Source: DAOUKH01 sp965219875
GTDB lineage: Bacteria > Chloroflexota > Dehalococcoidia > SHYB01
Assembly (NCBI GenBank): GCA_965219875.1
Contig: CBDCOW010000001.1
Coordinates: forward strand, 124,001 to 188,000
DNA: 64,000 bases
Reading direction: 5' to 3'
The notes beneath the pieces were generated by a model. It searched no databases. It saw only the letters and a list, made by a program, of their open reading frames with translations, and was not told the DNA's origin. The first letter of the stretch is position 1, and the number at the start of each line of letters is the position of its first letter. Both the position numbers and the translations under genes were made by a program. Shown here one piece after another: positions 1 to 7,729 of the stretch.

Positions 1-1
1 C

Positions 2-247
2 GCCGCCGAACGAACCGACTACCCCACCCAGAAGCCGGAGCGGCTGCTGCGGCGCATCGTCGAGGCCGCGTCGCCCCCCGGAGGCCTCGTGGCCGACTTC
101 TTCTGCGGCTCGGGGACGGCGCTCGCGGCGGCTGAGGCGCTGGGGCGGCGGTGGGTGGGCTGCGACCTCAGCGCGGCGGCGGTCGAGATCGCCGCAGGGC
201 GTCTGGCCAAGGTTGGCGCCGTCTTCGACGTCCACACCGTCGATTGA
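2..247 (+). CDS. DNA methyltransferase (N-4/N-6 class), C-terminal part
   Basis: This is the last 81 codons of a gene cut by the window start. The frame from base 2 reads through YPTQKPERLL, then the SAM-binding motif I DFFCGSGTALAAA, and ends at TGA. A TQKP stretch followed by a (D)xFxGSGT motif is the usual C-terminal arrangement of site-specific N6-adenine or N4-cytosine DNA methyltransferases of the beta class. The catalytic D/NPPY motif would lie upstream and is not visible, so target base and specificity cannot be given. It could be an orphan methylase or part of a restriction system lying to the left. Confidence 0.85.
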   Translation, partial: AAERTDYPTQKPERLLRRIVEAASPPGGLVADFFCGSGTALAAAEALGRRWVGCDLSAAAVEIAAGRLAKVGAVFDVHTVD

Positions 248-269
248 TCCGCCCGGGCCGCCATCGGCG

Positions 270-278
270 TGCTAGACT
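270..278 (+). promoter_or_regulatory. extended -10 promoter element
   Basis: TGCTAGACT, a TG-n-TAGACT extended -10 about 37 bases before the small gene starting at 315. No convincing -35 is seen. The same form recurs at 5360, 11056, 42647 and 50122. Confidence 0.45.
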
Positions 279-314
279 TGGGCCCCGCCGAAGGGCCGAC
301 CCATCGCGCAGCCG

Positions 315-620
315 GTGAACGCCATGCCGAACGAGACCGACTTCGTCTTCGAAGACCCAGAGCACTTCGAGGAAGGGCTGCTCCACCTCGTGGACATGCT
401 CGAGTTGACCGACCCGCGCCGTGCCGAGGCGCTGGAGAGTCAGGCGAAGGTGCTCGAAGCCGGCGTCGCGGCTCCGGTGGGCGGGACCTTCGAGGAATGG
501 CGCGGCTTCTGCCTGAACATCGCCGGCCAGCTCAAGGCCGCACGGGGCAAGGTGACCGCGGCGGAGGGTCAGGCGATGCTCGACGCCACGATCGACCGCT
601 TGGAACAGATGGCGGAGTAG
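315..620 (+). CDS. small acidic protein of unknown function
   Basis: This 101-residue ORF starts at GTG (315); an in-frame ATG at 324 is an alternative. I do not recognise the family. It is acidic and predicted helical, with no signal peptide or membrane segment. It contains a Trp in FEEWRGFCLN and ends in a helical tail (DATIDRLEQMAE). An extended -10 (270-278) lies just upstream, so it probably has its own promoter between the methylase gene and the convergent membrane-protein gene. That third-position GC is high, as in the neighbours, supports real coding. Confidence 0.6.
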   Translation: MNAMPNETDFVFEDPEHFEEGLLHLVDMLELTDPRRAEALESQAKVLEAGVAAPVGGTFEEWRGFCLNIAGQLKAARGKVTAAEGQAMLDATIDRLEQMAE

Positions 621-645
621 CGCGCCCGCCGTTCGGCCTCGCAGG

Positions 646-1056
646 CTACTTTTTCTTGCCGAAGAACCGTCGGAAGCGCCCGCGCCAGTCCGCGCCGCCG
701 CCGTTGTTGGAGTACTTGACCGGCTCGCCGCGCCAGGTCTTCTCGTAGCCCGTCTGCTCCTTGAAGGACTTCTGACCCCTGGCGATGACGAGTAGGTAGG
801 CAAGGAGCAACAGCCCGATCGCCGCGCCGATGACCGCCGGGCTCCGCGCGAACAAGGAGGCGATCAGCACAACGGCGCCAAGGCCGCCGACCTTCTTGGG
901 CGTGAGCCAACGGAGCCAGTGCCCCGCCTCTTGACGCAACGACTGCCCGGCGCGCTCCTGCGCATCCTTGAAGTGCTGGCGCAGCGGACGCCGAGGGCGG
1001 AGGTCGCCCGCCTCCCCCATGATCTCTTCGATTTCGCGTTCGTATCGCTCGGACAT
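646..1056 (-). CDS. small membrane protein of unknown function
   Basis: 136 residues when started at the ATG at 1056 (MSERYEREIEEIM). The longer reading to 1152 runs over the promoter and is rejected. The N-terminal third is charged and helical. Two closely spaced hydrophobic segments follow at about residues 61-72 and 74-92 (VGGLGAVVLIASLF, AAIGLLLLAYLLVI), then a basic cytosolic tail ending RRFFGKKK. This resembles small Chloroflexota membrane proteins with a coiled N-terminus. No enzymatic motif is visible. A clean TATAAT lies about 58 bases upstream. Confidence 0.65.
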   Translation of the reverse strand: MSERYEREIEEIMGEAGDLRPRRPLRQHFKDAQERAGQSLRQEAGHWLRWLTPKKVGGLGAVVLIASLFARSPAVIGAAIGLLLLAYLLVIARGQKSFKEQTGYEKTWRGEPVKYSNNGGGADWRGRFRRFFGKKK

Positions 1057-1113
1057 GCCGTCTCCCGCTAGGCCCGCCCCGGTTCCTCGTCCACCATCGA
1101 GCGGAGCGTGGTG

Positions 1114-1142
1114 ATTATAGGCAATCGCGGCGGCGTTGTCGC
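1114..1142 (-). promoter_or_regulatory. promoter of the small membrane protein gene
   Basis: Reading the minus strand, TATAAT at 1119-1114 is preceded at 17 bases by GCGACA (about 1142-1137), a 4/6 match to TTGACA. It lies 58 bases before the ATG at 1056 and is the closest sigma70-like -10 seen in the window. Confidence 0.55.
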
Positions 1143-1148
1143 GCTTCC

Positions 1149-2447
1149 TCAAGGAAGGTGGGAAGCGTAGCGCGTCCCGATGTGACCGTCCCGTTCCAGG
1201 GCGGCGCGGCGCTCCCGAGAATAGGCAAGCAACTCGCCATAGACGTAGTCGTTATGTTCACCCAAGCGGACCGGCGGTGTCCGAAGCTCGTTGGGCGTGC
1301 GGTCCATGGTCCACATCAGACCCGGATAATCGTGTGTTCCGGCGTCGGCGTGCTCGAAGCGTTTGAAGAAGCCGTCATGGGCGAGCTGCGGATCGTCGTA
1401 CAGCTCCGAGTCGCGCAACACCGGCCCGGCGGGCACTCCATGGCGTTGCAAGGCAGCCGCCGCCGCCGCCGCGCTCAGCCCCGACGACCACTGCGCGATC
1501 CGTTCGTCGAGCGCGTCGTGGTGCTTGAACCGGGCGAGAACGTTCGAGAATCGCGGGTCGCGGCGCAATTCCGGCACCGCCAGCGCCTCGCACAGCCCCA
1601 CCCACTCGTCGTCCGACGTGACGGACAGCGCGACCCAGTTGTCGTCGCCCGCGCAGGGGTAGGCGCCCTGCGGCGCGCCGTCGGGGCGCCGGTTCCCCAG
1701 CGTGGTGTGGACGCGGCGGTTCATCGTCCAGTCCATGATCGACTCCCCAAGGTAGGGGACGAAGTTCTCCCCTAAGGAGACCTCGACCATCTGCCCCTTG
1801 CCCGTCCGCATGCGGTGTCGCAGGGCCATGATCGCCGCGAAGGCCCCCGACGCTCCCGCCGCGCCGTCGCCCAGATAGGTCTGGTCGATGGTCGAGTAGT
1901 CCTCGTCGGGGTAACCGCGCACCAGGGTATGCCCCGCCGTGGATTCCACCTGCACCCCGAACGAGCGGTATTGCTTGTACGGCCCGTCGAGGCCGTAGGC
2001 GGGCATGCGCACCGCGATGAGATCGGGCCGAACCTTGCGAAGCTCCTCGTAGGTGAGGCCGAGCTTCTCGATGGTGCTCGGCACGTTGTTCTCAATGAAG
2101 ACGTCGGCGGTGCGGAAGAGGTCGTCGACGACGGCGCGCCCCTCGGGCCGGAGCATGTCTACCGTCATGCTCCGCTTGTTGCGGGCGTGGCTTTGGAAGA
2201 TGGGGTAGCGGTTCCAGGAGTTCTCCCCCGGCTCCCAATCGGGGTAGGCGAGGCCCCAGTCCTTGCGGAGGCGGGGCAGATCGGGCGGCGGATGGGCCAG
2301 GCGGCCGCGGGTGTTCGGCTGCATCAGTTGCGTGGACTCGATGCGGATGACCTCGGCGCCCCAGTCGGCGAGGAGCATCGTAGCGTGCGGCCCCGCCCAC
2401 ACGATGGTGAGGTCGAGCACCCGGATGCCTTCTAGGGGGAGCGCCAT
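1149..2447 (-). CDS. type III CoA-transferase (CaiB/BaiF), Asp-bearing subunit
   Basis: 432 residues, normal for the family. Family III CoA-transferases move CoA between acids through an acyl-aspartyl intermediate. The N-terminus LEGIRVLDLTIVWAGPHAT and the LLADWGAEVIRIE stretch are typical. The likely catalytic Asp is D194 in TYLGDGAAG, in the expected position before a helical SGAFAAIMAL segment. The gene directly abuts the second CoA-transferase gene upstream: that gene's TAG ends at 2448 and this ATG is at 2447. The two are probably translated together and may form a heterodimer. The substrate is not readable from sequence. Confidence 0.85.
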   Translation of the reverse strand: MALPLEGIRVLDLTIVWAGPHATMLLADWGAEVIRIESTQLMQPNTRGRLAHPPPDLPRLRKDWGLAYPDWEPGENSWNRYPIFQSHARNKRSMTVDMLRPEGRAVVDDLFRTADVFIENNVPSTIEKLGLTYEELRKVRPDLIAVRMPAYGLDGPYKQYRSFGVQVESTAGHTLVRGYPDEDYSTIDQTYLGDGAAGASGAFAAIMALRHRMRTGKGQMVEVSLGENFVPYLGESIMDWTMNRRVHTTLGNRRPDGAPQGAYPCAGDDNWVALSVTSDDEWVGLCEALAVPELRRDPRFSNVLARFKHHDALDERIAQWSSGLSAAAAAAALQRHGVPAGPVLRDSELYDDPQLAHDGFFKRFEHADAGTHDYPGLMWTMDRTPNELRTPPVRLGEHNDYVYGELLAYSRERRAALERDGHIGTRYASHLP

Positions 2448-3671
2448 CTACACCACTCCCTCGCGGCGCAGCGCGGCGAGCTCCTCGGGTGCGACGCCGA
2501 GCCGGCCACATAACACCTCCGCGGTGTGCTCTCCAAGCAGCGGCGCGGGACGCATGGGCCAGCGCGGGCTGCCGTGCATGATGAAGGGACGCCCCACCTG
2601 CGTCACCGCGCCGGCGGCGGGATGCGTCACGCGTTCCCACATCCCCCGCTCCTCAAACACGGGATCGCCGAGCAGGTCCGACGAGTCGTACAGCGGCCCC
2701 GACGGAATCTGGTTCGCCTGCGCCAACTGGAAGAGGTCGCGCTTCGAGTGCTGGAGCGTGAAGGGGAGCAGGTACTCGTCGAACTCGTCCGCCGCGGTGG
2801 GCCTCGCCCGCGCCGTCGCCGTGGCGAAGCGTGGGTCCTCCAGGAGTTCGGGTTGGCCCATCATGCGCGCCATGTCGACGATCTTCGCCTCGCCCGACAT
2901 GAAGTGCACGTAGCCGTCGGCGCAGATGCGCACCCCCGTCGCCGGCACGGAGCTCCCGATCTTGCGCAGGTTGTTCTCTCCCGTGTACTGATAGCCGACC
3001 AACATCGTCGTGCGCCGGTCCTGGCTGGCGGCCTGGGCGCGGAAGCGCGAGAACTCGACGTGGTCGCCTTCGCCGGTCGTCTCCGCCTTCCACAGGGCGA
3101 TCATCGCCGCGCTCGACGCGCAGGCCCCCGCGTGATATTGCAGGACGTTCTCGCCCAGCTTCATCGGCTCGCGCCCAGGGAGCCCGGTCGCGTGCATCGG
3201 CCCCCCCATGGCGTAGGTGACGATCTCCGACGTCTTGAAGTCCCGGTAAGGCTCGCTCCGTCCGAAGCCGGTGATCGAGACCACGACGAGGCCGGGGCGG
3301 CGGCGCGACAGGCTCGCGTAGTCCAGTCCCAGCGCTTCGCTCTCGCTGGGCGCGAAGCTCTCGACGATCATGTCGGCCTGCTCGGCGAGCGCGAGCACAA
3401 TCTTCCTCCCCGCCCGCGACGCCGCGTCCAGCGTCACACTGCGCTTGTTCGCGTTAAGGTGCAGGAACGAGCCGCTCTTCTCAGGGTCGGCGTCGTCGTG
3501 ATGGAACGGCGGCGCGGCGCGTTGGGAGTCGCCGCCCGGCGGCTCGATCTTGATGACGTCGGCCCGGTGGTCGGCGAGCAGCTTGGTGCAGTAGCCGCCG
3601 GCGATCCCTTGGCTAAGGTCGAGGACGCTGACCCCGGAAAGGGGAGTCTCTGCAACGGGCGGGTCGAGCAT
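2448..3671 (-). CDS. type III CoA-transferase (CaiB/BaiF), partner lacking the Asp
   Basis: 407 residues. It has the family features LSGVSVLDLSQGIAGGYCTK, LLADHRADVIKIEPPGGD and NKRSVTLD. At the place of the nucleophilic Asp it reads QYHAGACASS, with His180 where Asp is expected. Its neighbour downstream keeps the Asp. Heterodimeric members of the family, such as succinyl-CoA:benzylsuccinate transferase, are known, so a division of labour between the two products is a reasonable inference. It is the first gene of a two-gene minus-strand operon, divergent from the ThyX gene. Confidence 0.82.
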   Translation of the reverse strand: MLDPPVAETPLSGVSVLDLSQGIAGGYCTKLLADHRADVIKIEPPGGDSQRAAPPFHHDDADPEKSGSFLHLNANKRSVTLDAASRAGRKIVLALAEQADMIVESFAPSESEALGLDYASLSRRRPGLVVVSITGFGRSEPYRDFKTSEIVTYAMGGPMHATGLPGREPMKLGENVLQYHAGACASSAAMIALWKAETTGEGDHVEFSRFRAQAASQDRRTTMLVGYQYTGENNLRKIGSSVPATGVRICADGYVHFMSGEAKIVDMARMMGQPELLEDPRFATATARARPTAADEFDEYLLPFTLQHSKRDLFQLAQANQIPSGPLYDSSDLLGDPVFEERGMWERVTHPAAGAVTQVGRPFIMHGSPRWPMRPAPLLGEHTAEVLCGRLGVAPEELAALRREGVV

Positions 3672-3769
3672 CGGCGGCCTTAGCTCGCCGCGCCCGCTTC
3701 AGATAGACCGCGGGGCGGGCGAAAGTGCGCCAAGTATACGGCGCACCGCAAGCGTCGGCCCCGGGTTGG

Positions 3770-3781
3770 GAACATATGTTC
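3770..3781. promoter_or_regulatory. LexA-type palindrome GAACATATGTTC
   Basis: A perfect 12-bp palindrome in the divergent gap between the CoA-transferase pair (start 3671) and the ThyX gene (start 3908). It fits the GAAC-N4-GTTC form of the LexA/DinR box known from Gram-positive bacteria. No lexA gene is in the window, so function is inferred from the site alone. Confidence 0.5.
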
Positions 3782-3802
3782 TCTACGGTAACGATAAACC
3801 CC

Positions 3803-3821
3803 CTTGACAAGGGCTGTCAAG
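3803..3821. promoter_or_regulatory. inverted repeat CTTGACA-N5-TGTCAAG
   Basis: Perfect 7-bp arms around AGGGC, 22 bases right of the LexA-like palindrome. The left arm contains TTGACA, so it could be a -35 hexamer inside an operator. No well-spaced -10 is seen for it. Confidence 0.4.
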
Positions 3822-3907
3822 TATCATCGGCCCACCAAATTGGCCTCAGGCGGGTACAGGCGGAGGGGGCGGAGGCGGCTTTTCGCCGCGCACGGGCGGG
3901 CGCTACA

Positions 3908-5323
3908 ATGCCCAGCGTGACGACTACCTCCCACACCACACGGCGTATGCGCGTCTATCCGCTGGACCCGCGAGAGCTCAGCCAGGAGCAGATCGCGGTC
4001 ACCTTCGCGATGACCTCGCGGAGCCCCCAGCCGTTCGACGAGATCAGCCGCGTCGTCTCCGAGACGAAGGCGGCCGACTTCAACGAAAAGTGGGTGGTGG
4101 GCTACGGCCACGCCTCCGTCGCCGAGCACGCCGTGATTCACATGGCGGTGGAGGACCTGTCGCGGCTGGCGTGCGACGATCTCGAAGACAACCGTCTCGC
4201 CTCGTACACCGAGAAGTCGTCCCGTTACCAGGTCCTCGACCGCGGCAGCTACCACGTCCCTGTTGAGGTGCGTGGCCATGCGGTGGAGAGCGTGTACGTC
4301 GCGGCCTGCGACCGCCTCTTCGATGCCTACCACTCACTCATCGAGCGCACCCTGGCCTGGCTGCGGACGGCGCATCCCCAACGTGAGAAGGAGCGGGACG
4401 GCGCGTACCGGCTGCGCCTGCGCCGCATCGCCACCGACCACTGCCGCTTCACGCTGCCCGCGGCGACGCTGACGAACGTGGGCGTGACCCTCAACGCCCG
4501 CTCGATGGAGCACGCCATTAGCAAGCTGCTTTCGTCGGAGCTGGCCGAGGCCCGCGACCTCGGGGCGGCGCTGAAGGAACAGGGCCGCGCCATCGCGCCG
4601 ACGCTGATCAAGTACGCCGACGCCAGCGAGTACCTCACGACGGCGCGGCGGGCCCTCGCCGCCAAATCGGGCGCGGCGGAGCGCGGCGCGGCGCTCCACG
4701 CCCGCCCCGTCGAGGCGAAGCTGGTCGACTACACGCCGGACGCCCAGGACAAGCTGGTCACCTCGCTGCTCTTCTCGAACTCGGGCCTCTCCTACACCGA
4801 GGCGGAGCGGCGCGGCGCCCTGATGGGACCGGAGGCGCGCCGGGCCCTGTTCGACGACGCCCTCGACGGGCTGGGGCCGTTCGATCCTCCCCTGCGGGAC
4901 CTCGAGATGGTCGAGTATCTCTTCGAGCTCACGATGGACTACGGGGCGTACCGGGAGTACAAGCGGCACCGCATGCAGACGTACCTGCCGCAGCCGCTGA
5001 CCCCAGACCTCGGCTACGTGGTCCCGTTCGTCGTAGCTGACGCCGGGGCCGACGACGAATTCGAGGCGGCGATGGCGGCTTCGGCAGAGGCGTACAAGGA
5101 GGTCGCCGAGGTTAGCCCGCACGCCGCGCAGTACGTCGTCACCCACGCCCACAACCGGCGGCTGCTGGTGAAGATCAACCTCCGCGAGTGCTTCCATCTG
5201 CTGAAGCTGCGCAGCGCGAAGGAAGCGCATTTCACGATCCGAGACATCGCCGCGGGAATGATTGCCGAGATCAAGCGCGTTCACCCCGAGTTGATCGGCT
5301 ACATTCGGCTTCGCGAAGGCTGA
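3908..5323 (+). CDS. thyX: two-domain FAD-dependent thymidylate synthase (ThyX-like)
   Basis: ThyX methylates dUMP to dTMP using FAD and CH2-H4folate. Usual ThyX proteins are about 220-250 residues; this one is 471 (ATG 3908; ATG 3947 is also possible). The first half carries GHASVAEHA (68-74) and SYTEKSSRYQ (99-108), resembling the S-x-x-N-E-x-S-x-R-Y part of the ThyX signature, but has EDN where RHR is expected. The second half has KRHRMQTYLPQP with RHR at 353-355, but lacks the Ser/Glu/Arg part, and carries the C-terminal NLRECFHLLKLR block (424-435). The halves therefore look complementary, as in a fused dimer. No ThyA is seen nearby. Confidence 0.8.
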   Translation: MPSVTTTSHTTRRMRVYPLDPRELSQEQIAVTFAMTSRSPQPFDEISRVVSETKAADFNEKWVVGYGHASVAEHAVIHMAVEDLSRLACDDLEDNRLASYTEKSSRYQVLDRGSYHVPVEVRGHAVESVYVAACDRLFDAYHSLIERTLAWLRTAHPQREKERDGAYRLRLRRIATDHCRFTLPAATLTNVGVTLNARSMEHAISKLLSSELAEARDLGAALKEQGRAIAPTLIKYADASEYLTTARRALAAKSGAAERGAALHARPVEAKLVDYTPDAQDKLVTSLLFSNSGLSYTEAERRGALMGPEARRALFDDALDGLGPFDPPLRDLEMVEYLFELTMDYGAYREYKRHRMQTYLPQPLTPDLGYVVPFVVADAGADDEFEAAMAASAEAYKEVAEVSPHAAQYVVTHAHNRRLLVKINLRECFHLLKLRSAKEAHFTIRDIAAGMIAEIKRVHPELIGYIRLREG

Positions 5324-5359
5324 CGGCGGCACGCCTGGGCCGGTCGAATCCGCCCGCCG

Positions 5360-5368
5360 TGCTATACT
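5360..5368 (+). promoter_or_regulatory. extended -10 promoter of lipA-pdh cluster
   Basis: TGCTATACT, 53 bases before the lipA start. The identical nonamer occurs before the nicotinamidase gene at 50122. No clear -35. Confidence 0.5.
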
Positions 5369-5420
5369 CCGGCCAACTGTTACACGCAGTCTTGGCCCTG
5401 TCCGTTGGAGGCGCCAGCAC

Positions 5421-6308
5421 GTGACCGAGCGCAGGCTTCCGCCTTGGTTCAAAGTCCGCTTCCCCGGAGGCGAAAACTACCGGCGGATCGTGGGCGTCAT
5501 GCGAGAGCGCCGACTGCACACGATCTGCGAGGAGGCCCGCTGCCCCAACATCGGTGAGTGCTGGGAGAACGGCGCGGCGACCTTCCTCATTCTCGGCGAC
5601 ATCTGCACGCGGGCCTGCGCCTACTGCGCCGTCACAAGCGGCAAGCCCCAGGCCCTCGACCCCCTGGAACCGGTCCGCGTCGCCTCCGCGGTCGAGGCGA
5701 TGGGACTGCGCCACGCCGTGGTTACCTCGGTGAACCGCGACGACCTCGACGACGGCGGCGCGTCGGTCTACGTGGAAACCATCCGGCGCATCCGGGAGCG
5801 CGCCCCCGGCTGCCGCGTGGAAACCCTGATTCCCGACTACCAAGGCACGGCCCTGCGGGCGGTCGTGGACGAGCGGCCCGACATTCTGAACCACAACATT
5901 GAAAGCGTCGAGCGGCTCTTCCCCCGGGTGCGGCCAAAAGGGAACTACCGGCGCTCGATCGAACTACTCGCCCAGGCCAAGGAATGGGCGCCGGAGATGA
6001 TCACGAAGTCGGGCGTCATCGCCGGGATGGGCGAGTCCAAAGACGAGATCGTCGAGACCATGGCCGACCTGCGGGAGGCGGACGTGGACGTGCTGACCAT
6101 CGGCCAGTACCTGCGCCCCACCGAGAAGCACATCAAGATCGACCGCTTCTACCGGCCCGAGGAGTTCGACGAGCTCAAGGCCGCCGGCCTCGCCATGGGC
6201 TTCAGTCACGTGGAATCGGGCCCGCTGGTGCGAAGCTCGTACCACGCGCACGAGCACACGGCCGCCCCCGAACAGCGGCGAAGGGAGCAACTTGCCAGCG
6301 GCGTATGA
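5421..6308 (+). CDS. lipA: lipoyl synthase
   Basis: Radical-SAM enzyme that inserts two sulfurs into protein-bound octanoyl groups. The auxiliary cluster cysteines are C36, C41 and C47 in CEEARCPNIGECW; the radical-SAM cluster is C62, C66 and C69 in CTRACAYC. RSSYHAHEH near the C-terminus supplies the conserved serine that ligates the auxiliary cluster. 295 residues is normal. The start is GTG at 5421, set by GGAGG at 5406-5410. It overlaps the next gene (dihydrolipoyl dehydrogenase) by 17 bases, so lipoylation and its target complex are co-expressed. No lipB or lplA is visible in the window. Confidence 0.95.
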   Translation: MTERRLPPWFKVRFPGGENYRRIVGVMRERRLHTICEEARCPNIGECWENGAATFLILGDICTRACAYCAVTSGKPQALDPLEPVRVASAVEAMGLRHAVVTSVNRDDLDDGGASVYVETIRRIRERAPGCRVETLIPDYQGTALRAVVDERPDILNHNIESVERLFPRVRPKGNYRRSIELLAQAKEWAPEMITKSGVIAGMGESKDEIVETMADLREADVDVLTIGQYLRPTEKHIKIDRFYRPEEFDELKAAGLAMGFSHVESGPLVRSSYHAHEHTAAPEQRRREQLASGV

Positions 6309-7677
6309 CGTAGTCGTGATCGGCGGCGGCCCCGGCGGCTACGTGGCCGCGATCCGGGCCGCGCAGCTCGGGCTCAAGACCGCCGTCGTCGAGCGCGACC
6401 AAGTCGGCGGCGTCTGCCTCAACTGGGGCTGCATCCCCAGCAAGGCGCTCCTTCGCAACGCTGAAGTCGTCAACCTCGTGCGCAACGCCGCCGACTACGG
6501 GGTCTCCGTCGAGAACGCCTCCTACGACATGGGCGCCGCGATCGACCGCAGCCGCCGCGTCGTCAACCAGATGACCAAGGGCGTCCACTTCCTTCTGAAG
6601 AAGAATAAGGTCGACCTCGTGCAAGGGTGTGCCCGCCTCGATGGCCCCGGCACCGTGGCCGTGGAGCCTGGGGGCGAGCGGCTTGACACGAAGGCCGTGA
6701 TCGTCGCCACCGGCGCGCGGGCGCGCGGCCTTCCCTCGCTGGCCCCCGACGGCGAGCAAGTGCTCACTAGCCGCGAAGCCCTCGACCTTCGCGAGCCGCC
6801 GAAGTCCATCGCCATCGTCGGGGCCGGCCCCGTGGGGCTGGAGTTCGCCTATTTCTACCGCGCCTACGGCGTCGAGGTCACCGTCATCGAGGCCCTCGAC
6901 CGCTGCCTGCCCGCCGAGGACGCCGAGGTGGGCCAGGGACTGGCCCGCGAGCTGAAGAAGCTGGGCATCACCGTCAAGACGGGCGTGGCCGTCGAGTCGG
7001 CGGATCTCTCCGCCGACGGCGTCCGGCTCTCGCTGGGCGAGGGCGGGTCGGCGGGGGTGGTCGAGGCCGAGAAGGTGCTCCTTGGCATCGGAATCCTGCC
7101 GAACAGCGAGGGACTCGGACTCGAAGAGGCCGGCGTGACGCTTGGCCGCGGCGGCTGGATCGAGATCGACGAGGAGATGCGCACCAGCGCGCCCGGCGTC
7201 TACGCCATCGGCGACGTCACTGGCAAGCTGGCCCTGGCCCACGTCGCGCAGCACATGGGCATCGCCGCCGCCGAGGCCATCGCCGGCCTCGACATCGAGC
7301 CGATTATTTACGAGGACATGCCCCGCGCCACGTACTGCCAGCCCCAGGCGGCCAGCTTCGGTCTCACCGAAGATCAAGCGGCGGAGCGGGGCTTTAGCGT
7401 CCGCGTAGGGAAGTTTCCCTTCACGGCAAACGGCAAGGCGGTCGCCTCGGGGGCGACCGCCGGGTTTGTTAAGATCGTGGCAGCCGAGGACGGTGAGGTG
7501 CTCGGCGCGCACATGCTCGGACACGACGTGACCGAGATGCTGCCGGAGGTCTCGATGATCAAGGTGCTCGAGGGATCCAGCCTCGAGCTGGGGCGGGCCG
7601 TCCACGCCCACCCATCGATGTCCGAAGCCGTGATGGAGGCGTCGCTGGCCGTGGCAGGGTCGCCGATCCACATCTAG
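6292..7677 (+). CDS. lpdA: dihydrolipoyl dehydrogenase (E3)
   Basis: Flavoprotein that reoxidises dihydrolipoamide with NAD+. The start is TTG at 6292, inside the end of lipA, preceded by GAAGGGAG. An FAD-binding GGGPGG lies at 11-16, the redox disulfide is C42/C47 in GGVCLNWGCIPSK, a second dinucleotide fold begins at IVGAGPVGLEF, and the dimer-interface HAHPSMSEAVME supplies the His-Glu pair. 461 residues, full length. It is followed at 53 bases by pdhA; a 7-bp hairpin (7691-7710) sits in that gap. Confidence 0.95.
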   Translation: MPAAYDVVVIGGGPGGYVAAIRAAQLGLKTAVVERDQVGGVCLNWGCIPSKALLRNAEVVNLVRNAADYGVSVENASYDMGAAIDRSRRVVNQMTKGVHFLLKKNKVDLVQGCARLDGPGTVAVEPGGERLDTKAVIVATGARARGLPSLAPDGEQVLTSREALDLREPPKSIAIVGAGPVGLEFAYFYRAYGVEVTVIEALDRCLPAEDAEVGQGLARELKKLGITVKTGVAVESADLSADGVRLSLGEGGSAGVVEAEKVLLGIGILPNSEGLGLEEAGVTLGRGGWIEIDEEMRTSAPGVYAIGDVTGKLALAHVAQHMGIAAAEAIAGLDIEPIIYEDMPRATYCQPQAASFGLTEDQAAERGFSVRVGKFPFTANGKAVASGATAGFVKIVAAEDGEVLGAHMLGHDVTEMLPEVSMIKVLEGSSLELGRAVHAHPSMSEAVMEASLAVAGSPIHI

Positions 7678-7729
7678 TCAACGACGACGCGCCGGCCCTC
7701 CGAGGCCGGCTGCCCGCGGAGGCCGGGGC

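Noticed and set aside
6202..7671. 489-residue ORF on the minus strand
   Set aside because: Antisense shadow of dihydrolipoyl dehydrogenase, which has clear motifs.
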